64,000 nucleotides of DNA from Riemerella anatipestifer (lineage in GTDB: Bacteria > Bacteroidota > Bacteroidia > Flavobacteriales > Weeksellaceae). Every line of letters begins with the position of its first letter. Within the stretch, counting starts at the first letter, position 1. The notes beneath the pieces are model-generated. The model was not told where the DNA came from. It saw only the letters and a list, made by a program, of their open reading frames with translations, and did not search any database. Shown here in pieces: positions 33,371-42,109 of the stretch. The stretch spans positions 82,672 through 146,671 of the forward strand of contig NZ_QXHU01000004.1 of assembly GCF_009663465.1 (NCBI RefSeq), given 5' to 3'. The translations under genes and the position numbers were made by a program.

Positions 33371-34168
33371 TTATTTTAGTTCTATCGGGTTGTTATTTTT
33401 TGCAGATTCTTCTTTGCTTTTTTCTTCCATTCTTCTTTTTGTGTTGGCGTCCATTTCAATCCTTATTGGTCCGCCACTTCTGTTAATGAACGAGAGAGGG
33501 TCTTCTTTAAACCTTTGTTCTATTTTTTGATAATCTTTCTTTTTAACCTCTATCGGTGCTGAACGATAGGAGAAAGAGGCAGGAGCTGCTATCTTCTTAC
33601 TTTCCTTAAGGTCAAAGCTATAATCTCCTTTGGTATCTTCTACCTTTACAATAAGACCAGGAAGACCAAAAAATTTGTAAGGTCCGTCGGGCATTGGGAT
33701 TTCTGTAGTAAACCAAGCGAGCCAAGTCCTGCCACCGTAGGTGGTTTTTGCCTTTTGGGTTTCATAATTACCTATTTTAGCGGTCTCGGGCAAAATTTCC
33801 CAAGTGGTAGGGTTGTTTTCTGTATAGCTGTAAGTATCGGCAGCAATACGGTTTTTAAAGGTGATGTTTTGGGAGGTATAATTTTTTTCTATGGAAAAAT
33901 TGACGGCGGTGCGGTAGTTATCCATAGCTCCTCTATCAAAATTGAAATTTCTAGTTTCTCTCATTCTAGAAAATAGCGAATCTCTCTGCATTCTTTTTTC
34001 GGAATAGAAGATAGATTTTTGAGCCTCAACATCTAGAAATACGGTTTCTGTTTTAGTCTGCGTTCTGTTGGTAGAATCTGGTTTAAAACTCATTTCATAA
34101 ACAAAACGAGTGGCTTGTGCCACCAAAACTTGCGTGGCTAATGTTAGAATTAAAAGGTAAAATCTCAT
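33371..34168 (-). CDS. GLPGLI-family secreted protein
   Basis: A signal peptide (about 1-19) is followed by the family-defining motif FFGLPGLIVKVEDTKGDYSF near 188-207, with the preceding AWFTTEIPMPDGPYKF typical of GLPGLI proteins. The family is widespread in Bacteroidota, often present in many copies, and of unknown function; it is predicted to be in the periplasm or at the surface. 265 residues is normal. The C-terminus is polar and lysine-rich. Confidence 0.92.
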   Translation of the reverse strand: MRFYLLILTLATQVLVAQATRFVYEMSFKPDSTNRTQTKTETVFLDVEAQKSIFYSEKRMQRDSLFSRMRETRNFNFDRGAMDNYRTAVNFSIEKNYTSQNITFKNRIAADTYSYTENNPTTWEILPETAKIGNYETQKAKTTYGGRTWLAWFTTEIPMPDGPYKFFGLPGLIVKVEDTKGDYSFDLKESKKIAAPASFSYRSAPIEVKKKDYQKIEQRFKEDPLSFINRSGGPIRIEMDANTKRRMEEKSKEESAKNNNPIELK

Positions 34169-34195
34169 AATGTGTAATTGTGATTTAGGGGGTTA

Positions 34196-34603
34196 CTATT
34201 TGATGAATTTCTTTTGTTCTTCGCTAGAAAGGAGCAAACAATGCTTACGGGCAATATTCATTCTGTTTTTGGCAACGAGGTCGTACATTTTGTTCCTAAC
34301 GAATGTGGGAACAGCCTTGCCAATATTTAACAGCCTAAACTTACCGCCCAAAACACGACCTATTTTAATAACGGCATCAGACTTAGTAAGGTAAAATGCA
34401 TTGGGTTTCCAAAGATAAAGCGTTGAAAAGTTAGAGGTAGGCAGATTTCTGTCCTTTAAAAAACTTTGCCCAAAGGAAGATTGCAGTGCCACAAACCTAA
34501 AGTTATCATTTTTGTCATTCTTAAGTACCCATTGCACCCATCGGTTACAGACGCCACAATCTCCGTCGTAAAAAAGGTAATATTTAGAAAAATCTAAATT
34601 CAT
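34196..34603 (-). CDS. DCC-family thiol-disulfide oxidoreductase-like
   Basis: A DUF393/DCC protein. YYLFYDGDCGVCNRWVQWVL (8-27) carries the DGxCxxC motif that names the family, suggesting thiol-disulfide exchange; the true activity is unproven for the family. RFVALQSSFGQ and SDAVIKIGRVLGG are further family landmarks. 135 residues, cytoplasmic. It lies 6 bp downstream of the haem-binding protein gene on the same strand. Confidence 0.9.
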   Translation of the reverse strand: MNLDFSKYYLFYDGDCGVCNRWVQWVLKNDKNDNFRFVALQSSFGQSFLKDRNLPTSNFSTLYLWKPNAFYLTKSDAVIKIGRVLGGKFRLLNIGKAVPTFVRNKMYDLVAKNRMNIARKHCLLLSSEEQKKFIK

Positions 34604-34609
34604 ATCGTT

Positions 34610-35089
34610 TTAATCTTCGTCCTCGTTTCCATTTGTGTTGGTATCAGAGGTCTTACCAATAGACTGCTTTAGGAAGTTTAGCAACTCTTGCTTTTGCCCA
34701 TCAGAAAGTTTTGCTTCAGAATGTACCAGTAGGTAAGACTCTAGTGGCATACCTCCCTTTTCTATTTCTTCAATAGACTCTTCTATTTTTCTGGTTTGCT
34801 TTTCAGGGCTATAAGTGGCAAATGTGGAGAAGTTGAGGTGTTTTCTGCCATCATCTATATGCTCTTTTACCAACCAAGCTACGGGTTGTATGTTGGTGTA
34901 CCAAGGGTATTTGGTCTCGTTAGAGTGGCAGTCGTAACACGCATTCCTAAGGAGTTTTGCGGTGGATTCTGGCATTTTTTTAATCTGTGTAAAATCCATT
35001 CCTTGGTTCACAGCAGGATTGGTTTTGTCTATTTGGAAAAACTGAAGGATAATTCCTATAGCAAACAGGGCTAAGGCTACTTTTTTCAT
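34610..35089 (-). CDS. Haem-binding domain protein (single CxxCH)
   Basis: An N-terminal membrane anchor or signal (MKKVALALFAIGIILQFFQI) precedes the haem-binding domain with CYDCHSNETKYPWYTNIQPV (51-70). The CxxCH at 51-55 attaches one c-type haem, and the WY...PVAW pattern identifies the cytochrome-like Haem_bd family of Bacteroidota. The C-terminus is a short acidic, Asn-rich tail. Probably a periplasmic electron carrier or sensor. It forms a two-gene unit with the DCC protein. Confidence 0.9.
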   Translation of the reverse strand: MKKVALALFAIGIILQFFQIDKTNPAVNQGMDFTQIKKMPESTAKLLRNACYDCHSNETKYPWYTNIQPVAWLVKEHIDDGRKHLNFSTFATYSPEKQTRKIEESIEEIEKGGMPLESYLLVHSEAKLSDGQKQELLNFLKQSIGKTSDTNTNGNEDED

Positions 35090-35191
35090 TCTATAATAAG
35101 TTTTAATAAGTTGAGGCGGTAAAATTATAAAAAATATACTGTAAAATGGTTTTTATAAAAACTTTTTGTAAGTTTATCCCCAGTAATTAGA

Positions 35192-35614
35192 ATGATGATG
35201 AAAATATTGATTATTAACGGGGCTAATCTCAATCTCTTAGGAACTAGAGAGCCAGAAATTTACGGCAATACTTCTATGGCAGAAGTATTGGCTAATTTGA
35301 AGGAAAAATTTGTAAAACACAGAATAGATTATTTTCAGTCTAACCTAGAGGGAGAAATCATCAATAGAATTCAGAATGAAGACTACGATGCTTTGGTGAT
35401 TAACCCTGGGGCGTTCACGCACTACTCTTATGCTATTGCCGATGCACTTAAAAATCTTAGAAAGCCTAAAGTAGAAGTACATATTAGTAACATCTACCGA
35501 AGAGAGGAGTTTAGACAAAAGTCCGTTACGGCAGCTTATACAGATGGTATTCTATCAGGATTTGGTATTAAAGGCTATCAGCTGGCAGTAGCGGCAGTCT
35601 TGGATTTGATGTAA
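35192..35614 (+). CDS. aroQ: Type II 3-dehydroquinate dehydratase
   Basis: Third step of the shikimate pathway: 3-dehydroquinate to 3-dehydroshikimate. The family text is clear: IINGANLNLLGTREPEIYG (6-24, catalytic Tyr in EIYG), NPGAFTHYSYAIADAL (about 74-89) and EVHISNIYRREEFRQKSV (about 97-114, catalytic His). 140 residues is normal. Three in-frame ATGs at 35192, 35195 and 35198 make the exact start uncertain by two residues. Confidence 0.95.
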   Translation: MMMKILIINGANLNLLGTREPEIYGNTSMAEVLANLKEKFVKHRIDYFQSNLEGEIINRIQNEDYDALVINPGAFTHYSYAIADALKNLRKPKVEVHISNIYRREEFRQKSVTAAYTDGILSGFGIKGYQLAVAAVLDLM

Positions 35615-35696
35615 CTTACACTTGTATAAATTTTAGTATTTCACCAAAAATGTGGTGGGCTACTAGCTGAAATAGTGCTATGAAATAAATTTATAT

Positions 35697-35704
35697 TAAA
35701 TTTG
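35697..35704 (+). promoter_or_regulatory. Candidate -7 box of ricT-gldH-PBP
   Basis: TAAATTTG, a perfect TAnnTTTG match, 22 bp upstream of the ricT ATG. Confidence 0.6.
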
Positions 35705-35726
35705 CAGGAATTAAAAAATGTAAATT

Positions 35727-37001
35727 ATGAGTTGTGGATGTGGAGCATCTGGAAACTCTACTCATACTTGTGGGACAAAATCAGCCTCGGGGTGTGCTAG
35801 TGTAGACACCTGCGGTAATAGTTATAAATTAAGTGTTTTTGATTGGCTTTCAAATATAAAGCCACCAGCACCTTCCCAAAATGAATTTGTAGAGGTAAGA
35901 TTTAAAAACGAAAGGAAATGCTTTTTTAGAAATGTTCATAACCTCCCGCTTAGCATAGGGAGTGTGGTAACGGTAGAGGCAAATCCAGGGCACGATGTAG
36001 GGGTGGTAAGCCTTACAGGGGAGCTAGTAAAAATCCAAATGAAAAAAAAGAAGGCTAGCCCTGAAGAGTGCCTTAAAATATACAGAATATCCAATCAGAA
36101 GGATATAGATGTGTGGCAATCCACTAGAAATAAAGAAGAAGAGATTAAACTAGAAGCTCGCAAAATAGCAAGAAATCTTAGGTTGCAGATGAAAATTTCC
36201 GATGTGGAATTCCAAGGTGACGGTACCAAAGCCACTTTTTACTATACGGCAGATGGCAGAGTAGACTTTAGGCAACTGATTAAAGAATATGCTACTATCT
36301 TTCGTACTAAGATAGATATGAAGCAGATAGGCTACCGCCAAGAAGCCTCTAAAGTTGGAGGAATCGGCTCGTGTGGGAGAGAGCTTTGTTGTTCTACTTG
36401 GCTTACCGATTTTCGGTCTGTTAATACCAATGCTGCTCGCTATCAGCAGTTAAGTATCAATCCCCAAAAATTAGCAGGGCAATGTGGCAAACTTAAATGT
36501 TGCCTCAATTTTGAGTTGGATAGCTATCTAGATGCTTTAGATGCATTCCCTTCTACCAATACTGTTATTGACACAGAAAAAGGTAAAGCATTTTGTATAA
36601 AAATAGATGTTTTCAAAAAGAAAATGTGGTTTGCTTATGTGGAAAACTCTATGATGTGGTATGATTTAGATGTAGATGAAGTTAAAAGGCTTATCAAGCA
36701 GAATAGAGAAGGGAAACAAGCTCAACCACTGGAAGATTTGAAGAGCCAAACACATTCAAAAGAGGTTCACAATGTAGATCTTATTCAAGAAGATCGTATA
36801 GATAGGTTTGAGAAGAAAGATAATGCCAAGCGAAAAAATAGGAAGAGAAATAACGAAGGCATAAAACCGCAGAACAATAATAAAAATCCTCAAAATAATT
36901 CAAATAAAGAGGTAGGAACTGATGGGACTAAGAAAACTCGCTCAAAATATAAAAATAGAAGAAAACCTAACTCAAGGAATACAGATAATGACAAAGGTTA
37001 A
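35727..37001 (+). CDS. ricT: RicT-like PSP1-domain protein
   Basis: A PSP1-domain protein related to RicT (YaaT), part of an iron-sulfur-containing complex that affects RNA processing in Bacillus. Core at about 60-290 with GIGSCGRELCCSTWLTDF near 214 and LAGQCGKLKCCLNFELD near 249; these Cys pairs are the family hallmark. Two unusual additions: an N-terminal cysteine cluster (Cys3, 5, 15, 23, 29) and a long basic low-complexity tail (about 345-424, rich in Lys, Asn and Arg), which may bind RNA. The stop overlaps the gldH start. Confidence 0.88.
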   Translation: MSCGCGASGNSTHTCGTKSASGCASVDTCGNSYKLSVFDWLSNIKPPAPSQNEFVEVRFKNERKCFFRNVHNLPLSIGSVVTVEANPGHDVGVVSLTGELVKIQMKKKKASPEECLKIYRISNQKDIDVWQSTRNKEEEIKLEARKIARNLRLQMKISDVEFQGDGTKATFYYTADGRVDFRQLIKEYATIFRTKIDMKQIGYRQEASKVGGIGSCGRELCCSTWLTDFRSVNTNAARYQQLSINPQKLAGQCGKLKCCLNFELDSYLDALDAFPSTNTVIDTEKGKAFCIKIDVFKKKMWFAYVENSMMWYDLDVDEVKRLIKQNREGKQAQPLEDLKSQTHSKEVHNVDLIQEDRIDRFEKKDNAKRKNRKRNNEGIKPQNNNKNPQNNSNKEVGTDGTKKTRSKYKNRRKPNSRNTDNDKG

Positions 37002-37458
37002 TGTTTTTTTGATGATGTTGGTGTTATTCACTTTGGTTTCCTGCTCATTATTTGGAGATGAGGAAGTGAGAATGAACAGCCTTGGTGGAGTATGGCACAA
37101 AAATACCTCGCAGAAATTTGAATTTGAAATAAAAGATGCTCAGAACCCTAAAAATATTATCTTTGTTATAAGAAATAATAATGATTATCCTTTTAGTAAC
37201 CTCTACCTCATTAGTAAGATGAGTAAAGGGGATAAAGTTTTAGGGCAAATAGATACCCTAAACTATGTGTTAGCAATGCCGACTGGAGAGTGGATAGGTA
37301 GTGGCTTTGGTTCTACAAAGGAAACATTATTTCAATATAAAGTTAATTATAAATTCCCCGAAAATGGAGTCTATAACATAGAGCTTAAACAAGCGATGAG
37401 AAAAGATACTTTAAAGGGAATAGAAGATATAGGGGTAACAATCCAATCACCAAAATAG
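36988..37458 (+). CDS. gldH: Gliding motility lipoprotein GldH
   Basis: An outer-envelope lipoprotein needed for gliding and for the type IX secretion-linked motility apparatus in Flavobacterium. N-terminus MTKVNVFLMMLVLFTLVSCS with lipobox LVSC (Cys near 19). The 156-residue body with GGVWHKNTSQKFEFEIKDAQ and IRNNNDYPFSNLYLI matches GldH as I know it. The ATG at 36988 lies inside the end of ricT; the frame stays open further upstream (36922) but only this start gives a lipoprotein signal. Members occur also in non-gliding relatives. Confidence 0.88.
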   Translation: MTKVNVFLMMLVLFTLVSCSLFGDEEVRMNSLGGVWHKNTSQKFEFEIKDAQNPKNIIFVIRNNNDYPFSNLYLISKMSKGDKVLGQIDTLNYVLAMPTGEWIGSGFGSTKETLFQYKVNYKFPENGVYNIELKQAMRKDTLKGIEDIGVTIQSPK

Positions 37459-37470
37459 AATTTAATTAAA

Positions 37471-39834
37471 ATGACTTCTGATAAAAATAAAAAACAGACG
37501 TTCCCTCTTCCGCCTAAAAAAAAGAGAAGTAGTGGATATAAAAAATGGGTTAAACTTATATGGCTAGGTCTAGTAGGCTTTGTAGTGGGTGTAGCAGGCT
37601 TATTTTTTGCTACCTCTCAAGGTCTTTTAGGAGAAATGCCAGATGTACAAGATTTAGAAAATCCTGATATTTACGTAGCTTCGGAGATTATCTCTTCAGA
37701 TGGGGTAACTTTAGGTAAATTTGAAATGGAGAAAACAGACCCTATTACCTATAAGGATATGCCTCCTCATTTAATTTATGCTCTACAAGCTAAAGAAGAT
37801 GAGCGATTTAAGGAACATTCAGGGATAGATTTAAAATCCATACTTAGGGCTATTCGTTTTGGAGGTGATAGAGGTGGAGGCTCAACAATCACCCAACAAT
37901 TAGCCAAACTTTTATTTACTAAAAAGGCGTCTACTAATAAGTTTAGAAGGATTACCCAGAAGCTAAAAGAATGGGTAGTGGCGGTAAGCCTTGAGAAACG
38001 CTATACCAAAGAGGAAATTATTACGATGTACTTCAACAAGTTTGATTTTACATACAACGCTCATGGTATAGAAATGGCGTCGAAGATTTACTTCAATAAG
38101 AAAACTAAAGACTTAACACTTCCAGAAGCAGCAATGTTTGTAGCGATGTTGGAAGCACCTGTGGCTAATAATCCGCTTCGTAATGAGGAACGAGCTAAGA
38201 AGAGGAGAGATGTGGTACTTAAGCAGATGCTAGAAACGGGTTATATAGACCAAGCAACTTACGAAAAGGCAATAGCACAGCCATTAGTGGTGAATTATAC
38301 TCCAATTAAAAATATTACTGAAGGAAATTCTGCTTATTATAAATATTATCTTAGAAAAGAAATCGCTCAGTATCTAAAAGATTATGAGAAGAAGACAGGT
38401 AAGTCAGTTAATTTGTTTAGAGATGGGCTCAAGATTTATGTAACTCTGGATTCTAGAATGCAGAAATATGCAGAGGAAGCTATTAAAGAACATTTAACGC
38501 AACTTCAGAAATCTTTTGATGCAGAGCAGAGAAGAAATCCTAGTCGACCGTTCTATAAGGTAAGTAAAGACCGTCAAAATAGAATTATGATGAGAGCAGT
38601 TAAGCGTACGGGACGTTATCAGCAGCTTTTAGCATCAGGTATGCCAGAAGATTCCATCATTATGGAGTTTCATAAGCCTACTAAACTAACGAGATTTACT
38701 TGGGATGGAGAGGAAGAAGTTGAAATGTCTCCTTGGGACTCAATTCGTTACCATAAACAAATTGCACAGGCTGGGTTAATGTCTATGGATCCATCTACTG
38801 GAGATATTAAGGCGTGGGTAGGAGGTATAGATTGGCAACATTTTCAGTATGACCACGTGAGACAAGGTAAAAGACAGGTGGGGTCAACGTTCAAACCATT
38901 TGTTTATGCGGCAGCGATTATGAATTTGGGAATGACGCCTTGTACTCCTATTTCCAATGCAACATATACAAAGGGAAGTTGGAGAGTGTTAGGTTCAGGA
39001 GGCTCGCTTACTCTTAGAGATGCTTTAGCTCATTCCAAAAACCCTGTGGCTGCAAGGCTTATAGAATCTGTGGGAGTAGATAATGTGATTCAGTTAGCTA
39101 GAGATTTAGGGGTTGAAAGTGATATTCCTAGAAATAATACAATTGCACTAGGTTCTTCCGAAATTACAATATACGAAATGCTAGGAGCTTATAGTACTTT
39201 TGCCAACTTTGGTAACTATGTGAAACCTGAGATGATATGGCGTATAGAAGATGCCAATGGTAGGGTAATAACAGAAGTAAAATCTGAGTTAAAAGAAATA
39301 ATGAATGAGAAGTATGCTTATTCTATGATTGATTTGATGAAAGGTGTGGCTGCCTATGGTACAGCATCTGGAGAGCTAAGAAGAAAAGGTATTAGTGCAG
39401 GTGTTGAAATCGCAGCCAAAACAGGTACAACTAACGATAACTCAGATGGTTGGTTTATAGGTATGGTGCCGAAATTAGCCACAGGCGTTTGGGTTGGTTG
39501 GGAAGATAGAGATACTCACTTCTGGAGTACAGGTGAAGGGCAAGGTGCTAAGATGGCATTACCTATATGGGCTCTATTTATGAAGAAAGTATGGGCGAAT
39601 AAGAGTCTGAATATATCCCCAGAGGAAAAATTTGTAAAACCTTCGGATTGGACGAATGGTTGTGATGATCTTAGAGGTATGGGAGGCTATGGCGACGAAG
39701 GAGGGCTACAAACTTTAGATGAGTTAAGAAATCCTAAACCAGTAGAGGCTAAGCCTAAAGGCTCTTCTACAGGGCGGGAAGAAAATATAAATGAGAAATT
39801 AAACTCTTCAGAGGAAATAGATTTTAATCAATAA
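37471..39834 (+). CDS. Class A penicillin-binding protein 1A
   Basis: A bifunctional peptidoglycan synthase in the inner membrane. One membrane segment (about 28-48), a GT51 glycosyltransferase domain (QAKEDERFKEHSGID near 107 with the catalytic Glu, GGSTITQQLAKLLFT near 137) and a transpeptidase domain with the acylated Ser in GSTFKPFVYAA near 471, HSKNPVA near 522 and AAKTGTTNDNSDGW near 648. 787 residues, standard PBP1A/MrcA layout. It follows gldH by 12 bp and is probably in the same operon. Confidence 0.95.
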   Translation: MTSDKNKKQTFPLPPKKKRSSGYKKWVKLIWLGLVGFVVGVAGLFFATSQGLLGEMPDVQDLENPDIYVASEIISSDGVTLGKFEMEKTDPITYKDMPPHLIYALQAKEDERFKEHSGIDLKSILRAIRFGGDRGGGSTITQQLAKLLFTKKASTNKFRRITQKLKEWVVAVSLEKRYTKEEIITMYFNKFDFTYNAHGIEMASKIYFNKKTKDLTLPEAAMFVAMLEAPVANNPLRNEERAKKRRDVVLKQMLETGYIDQATYEKAIAQPLVVNYTPIKNITEGNSAYYKYYLRKEIAQYLKDYEKKTGKSVNLFRDGLKIYVTLDSRMQKYAEEAIKEHLTQLQKSFDAEQRRNPSRPFYKVSKDRQNRIMMRAVKRTGRYQQLLASGMPEDSIIMEFHKPTKLTRFTWDGEEEVEMSPWDSIRYHKQIAQAGLMSMDPSTGDIKAWVGGIDWQHFQYDHVRQGKRQVGSTFKPFVYAAAIMNLGMTPCTPISNATYTKGSWRVLGSGGSLTLRDALAHSKNPVAARLIESVGVDNVIQLARDLGVESDIPRNNTIALGSSEITIYEMLGAYSTFANFGNYVKPEMIWRIEDANGRVITEVKSELKEIMNEKYAYSMIDLMKGVAAYGTASGELRRKGISAGVEIAAKTGTTNDNSDGWFIGMVPKLATGVWVGWEDRDTHFWSTGEGQGAKMALPIWALFMKKVWANKSLNISPEEKFVKPSDWTNGCDDLRGMGGYGDEGGLQTLDELRNPKPVEAKPKGSSTGREENINEKLNSSEEIDFNQ

Positions 39835-39846
39835 GAAAATATCTTA

Positions 39847-39879
39847 AAAAAACGCTCCTAAAAAAGGGGCGTTTTTTTG
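39847..39879 (+). terminator. Terminator after the penicillin-binding protein gene
   Basis: AAAAAACGCTCC and GGGGCGTTTTTTT form a GC-cored stem followed by T residues. Confidence 0.75.
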
Positions 39880-39918
39880 TAATATAGTAACATTTTACTT
39901 TACACAATGATTATTATT

Positions 39919-39969
39919 AAATAAATAAAACTCGTTTTGAAGCTTATTCAAAACGAGTTTTATTTATTT
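39919..39969. terminator. 23-bp perfect stem, terminator of the SPOR gene
   Basis: 39919-39941 is exactly complementary to 39947-39969 (core AAAACTCGTTTTGAA), loop GCTTA, with A-runs and T-runs on both sides. It is suited to stop transcription from both directions and lies 15 bp after the minus-strand SPOR gene. Confidence 0.85.
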
Positions 39970-39983
39970 TGTTATTACCTTTT

Positions 39984-40520
39984 TTAAAGAGCGTCAGTAC
40001 AGAAAATCATGTATTTCACTGGAGTAGCAGATTTAAAGTAGCTTCTTATATTCCTCAAATCACTTGCTGCAGCTTCTTTAGTAAAATAACTACCAGCTAA
40101 TACTTTGTAATTTGGTCTAAGCGAAGCATCAAGTTGTACTTTTATATATGGGAATCTTCTTCTAAAGTATAGGGCTACTTCGTCTGCTTCGTTCTTACTT
40201 TTCACTACTACGAGTTGTATCTTATATCCCAGTATCCTAGGGTTTTTTCTGCAAATTTCAGCGTTAGATAGGTTTCTACTAGCGTTTGTCGTGTTAGAAG
40301 CGGAGGCGTAATCAGATTTTTCATTTCTTTTCGTCGTACCTTCCTTTGTTGCACACCCTTTTTCCAAATTATCTAGAAGAGAGCTGATATTTTTATCTGT
40401 AGTAATACTGAGTTCTGTACCATCTAATGTGTCTTTTTTGATGATAGTATTTTGTGCACTACCAAAAGAAAATGCTAGAAATAAAGAGGTACAAAGTATC
40501 GAATCCGTTAAACTTTTCAT
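39984..40520 (-). CDS. SPOR-domain secreted protein
   Basis: A signal peptide (about 1-22, ending FGSAQ), a polar linker (about 40-90), and a C-terminal SPOR domain (about 95-178: LGYKIQLVVVKSKNEADEV ... YKVLAGSYFTKEAAASDLRN). SPOR domains bind peptidoglycan strands lacking stem peptides, often at division sites. There is no other domain. It is divergent from the act operon with a 215-bp promoter region between. Confidence 0.88.
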   Translation of the reverse strand: MKSLTDSILCTSLFLAFSFGSAQNTIIKKDTLDGTELSITTDKNISSLLDNLEKGCATKEGTTKRNEKSDYASASNTTNASRNLSNAEICRKNPRILGYKIQLVVVKSKNEADEVALYFRRRFPYIKVQLDASLRPNYKVLAGSYFTKEAAASDLRNIRSYFKSATPVKYMIFCTDAL

Positions 40521-40659
40521 TTGAATTGGTTAAAATCTTCGGCAAAAATAGTAAAACTAAAAAATATACAAGTCTAAAACTTACACTTAAATCTTAATAA
40601 TTAGTTTAGAATAATTATAAATTAGTTAAATATGACAATTTGCATTAGTTCTAGTCTGT

Positions 40660-40686
40660 TAAATTTGTGTTAATGTCTTATTTTTG
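40660..40686 (+). promoter_or_regulatory. Candidate promoter boxes of the act operon
   Basis: Two TAnnTTTG matches: TAAATTTG at 40660-40667 and TATTTTTG at 40679-40686. A TTTG at 40639 could be the upstream element of the first. The act genes start at 40736. Confidence 0.5.
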
Positions 40687-40735
40687 CCCAACTGAATATA
40701 AAATTCATTTTTATTAATAACCCAAGATTATATAA

Positions 40736-42085
40736 ATGATTAGTTGGAGAAAGCATTACAAAAAGGGATTGATAGCCATAGGATTATTGCTATCAACTAG
40801 TGCTTCTGTGTACTCACAGGATGCTGCAAGTGGCGACCCAAAGAATGGGGAAACGCTTTTTAAAACCAATTGTGCTGCCTGTCATGCGTTAGATAAACAA
40901 ATGGTAGGTCCTGCTCTGGGAGGTGTGGTTGATAGACTGCAGACCGAACAAGGGTTAGGTACAGATTGGTTACACAAGTGGATAAAAGACAACAAGGCTC
41001 TCAGGGCATCGGGAGACAAGTATGCTAATGAAGTCTTTGAAAAGTTCAACAAGACGGAAATGACTACATTTCCAGGGCTTTCAGAAAAAGATATTGATGA
41101 TATCTTAGCGTATACAACAAATCCTCCTGTGGCTGAACAGCCTGCTCCTAGTCCAGAAACAGAAGCTAATAATTTAGATACTATAAAGAAGGCACAACAG
41201 GAGCGTACTAACTCTACAATAGTTTTGGTATCATTACTATTTATTGCGACATTGTTAGTATGGTTGTTATTAAGACTTAGACAGTTGGTTAAACTTAGCC
41301 AAAGTGACGAGTTGTCAGAACTTAATGCGACTAGAACTCAATCTTTTGGAGAGCTTTACCAGAAGTATCATTATGTAGGTAAGGGTGTTTTAGCGGTACT
41401 GGCTATATTGGCGGTTTACGGTGTTTGGAACTGGCTGATGTGGGTAGGTGTTTATAAGGGATATAAACCTGAGCAGCCTATCTATTTCTCTCACAAAATT
41501 CACGCAGGCGAAAATAAGATAGACTGTCAGTTGTGTCACTCAAGTGCTAAGTATGGTAAAGTTTCAGAAATTCCATCACTTAATGTTTGTATGAACTGTC
41601 ATAAGAACATTTCAGAATATAAAGGTAGCTACATTGAACCAGGTAAGTCTAAAGAATTCTATACTTCTGAAATTAAAAAGATTTACGCTGCAGTAGGTTG
41701 GGACGAAACTACTCAGTCTTATACAGGTAAAACTCAACCTGTGGAATGGGTGAGAATTCACAATATGCCAGATTTTGTTTACTTTAATCACGCACAGCAC
41801 GTAGTAGCAGGGGAAGCGGCGATTAAAAAGGCTAAAAATGTAGATGTGGTTTGTAAGGCCTGTCACGGTGCTATAGATACTATGAATGTGGCTAAAATGG
41901 CAAATGATTTCACTATGGGATGGTGTATCGATTGTCATAGAAGTACAGAAGTAGATATGAATAACGATTACAACAAAGAGTATTTCAAAAACTTACATGA
42001 TAAGTTGAAAAAGCAGTACGGCGAAGGCACTAAAATTACAGTAGATGCTATCGGTGGACTAGAGTGTGGTAAATGTCATTATTAA
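40736..42085 (+). CDS. actA: Alternative complex III subunit A (multihaem cytochrome c)
   Basis: The electron-output subunit of alternative complex III, the quinol oxidase module replacing bc1. A signal peptide (about 1-28) precedes a monohaem cytochrome c domain with CAACH near 46. After two membrane-type segments (about 161-180 and 219-240) comes a pentahaem part with CQLCH, CMNCH, CKACH, CIDCH and CGKCH. So six CxxCH motifs are present in 449 residues. First gene of actABCDEF. Confidence 0.93.
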   Translation: MISWRKHYKKGLIAIGLLLSTSASVYSQDAASGDPKNGETLFKTNCAACHALDKQMVGPALGGVVDRLQTEQGLGTDWLHKWIKDNKALRASGDKYANEVFEKFNKTEMTTFPGLSEKDIDDILAYTTNPPVAEQPAPSPETEANNLDTIKKAQQERTNSTIVLVSLLFIATLLVWLLLRLRQLVKLSQSDELSELNATRTQSFGELYQKYHYVGKGVLAVLAILAVYGVWNWLMWVGVYKGYKPEQPIYFSHKIHAGENKIDCQLCHSSAKYGKVSEIPSLNVCMNCHKNISEYKGSYIEPGKSKEFYTSEIKKIYAAVGWDETTQSYTGKTQPVEWVRIHNMPDFVYFNHAQHVVAGEAAIKKAKNVDVVCKACHGAIDTMNVAKMANDFTMGWCIDCHRSTEVDMNNDYNKEYFKNLHDKLKKQYGEGTKITVDAIGGLECGKCHY

Positions 42086-42109
42086 TAACAGAAAACTAGA
42101 AGTATCAAA

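Noticed and set aside
36922-36987. Upstream extension of gldH
   Set aside because: It reads through the ricT 3' end and destroys the lipoprotein signal.
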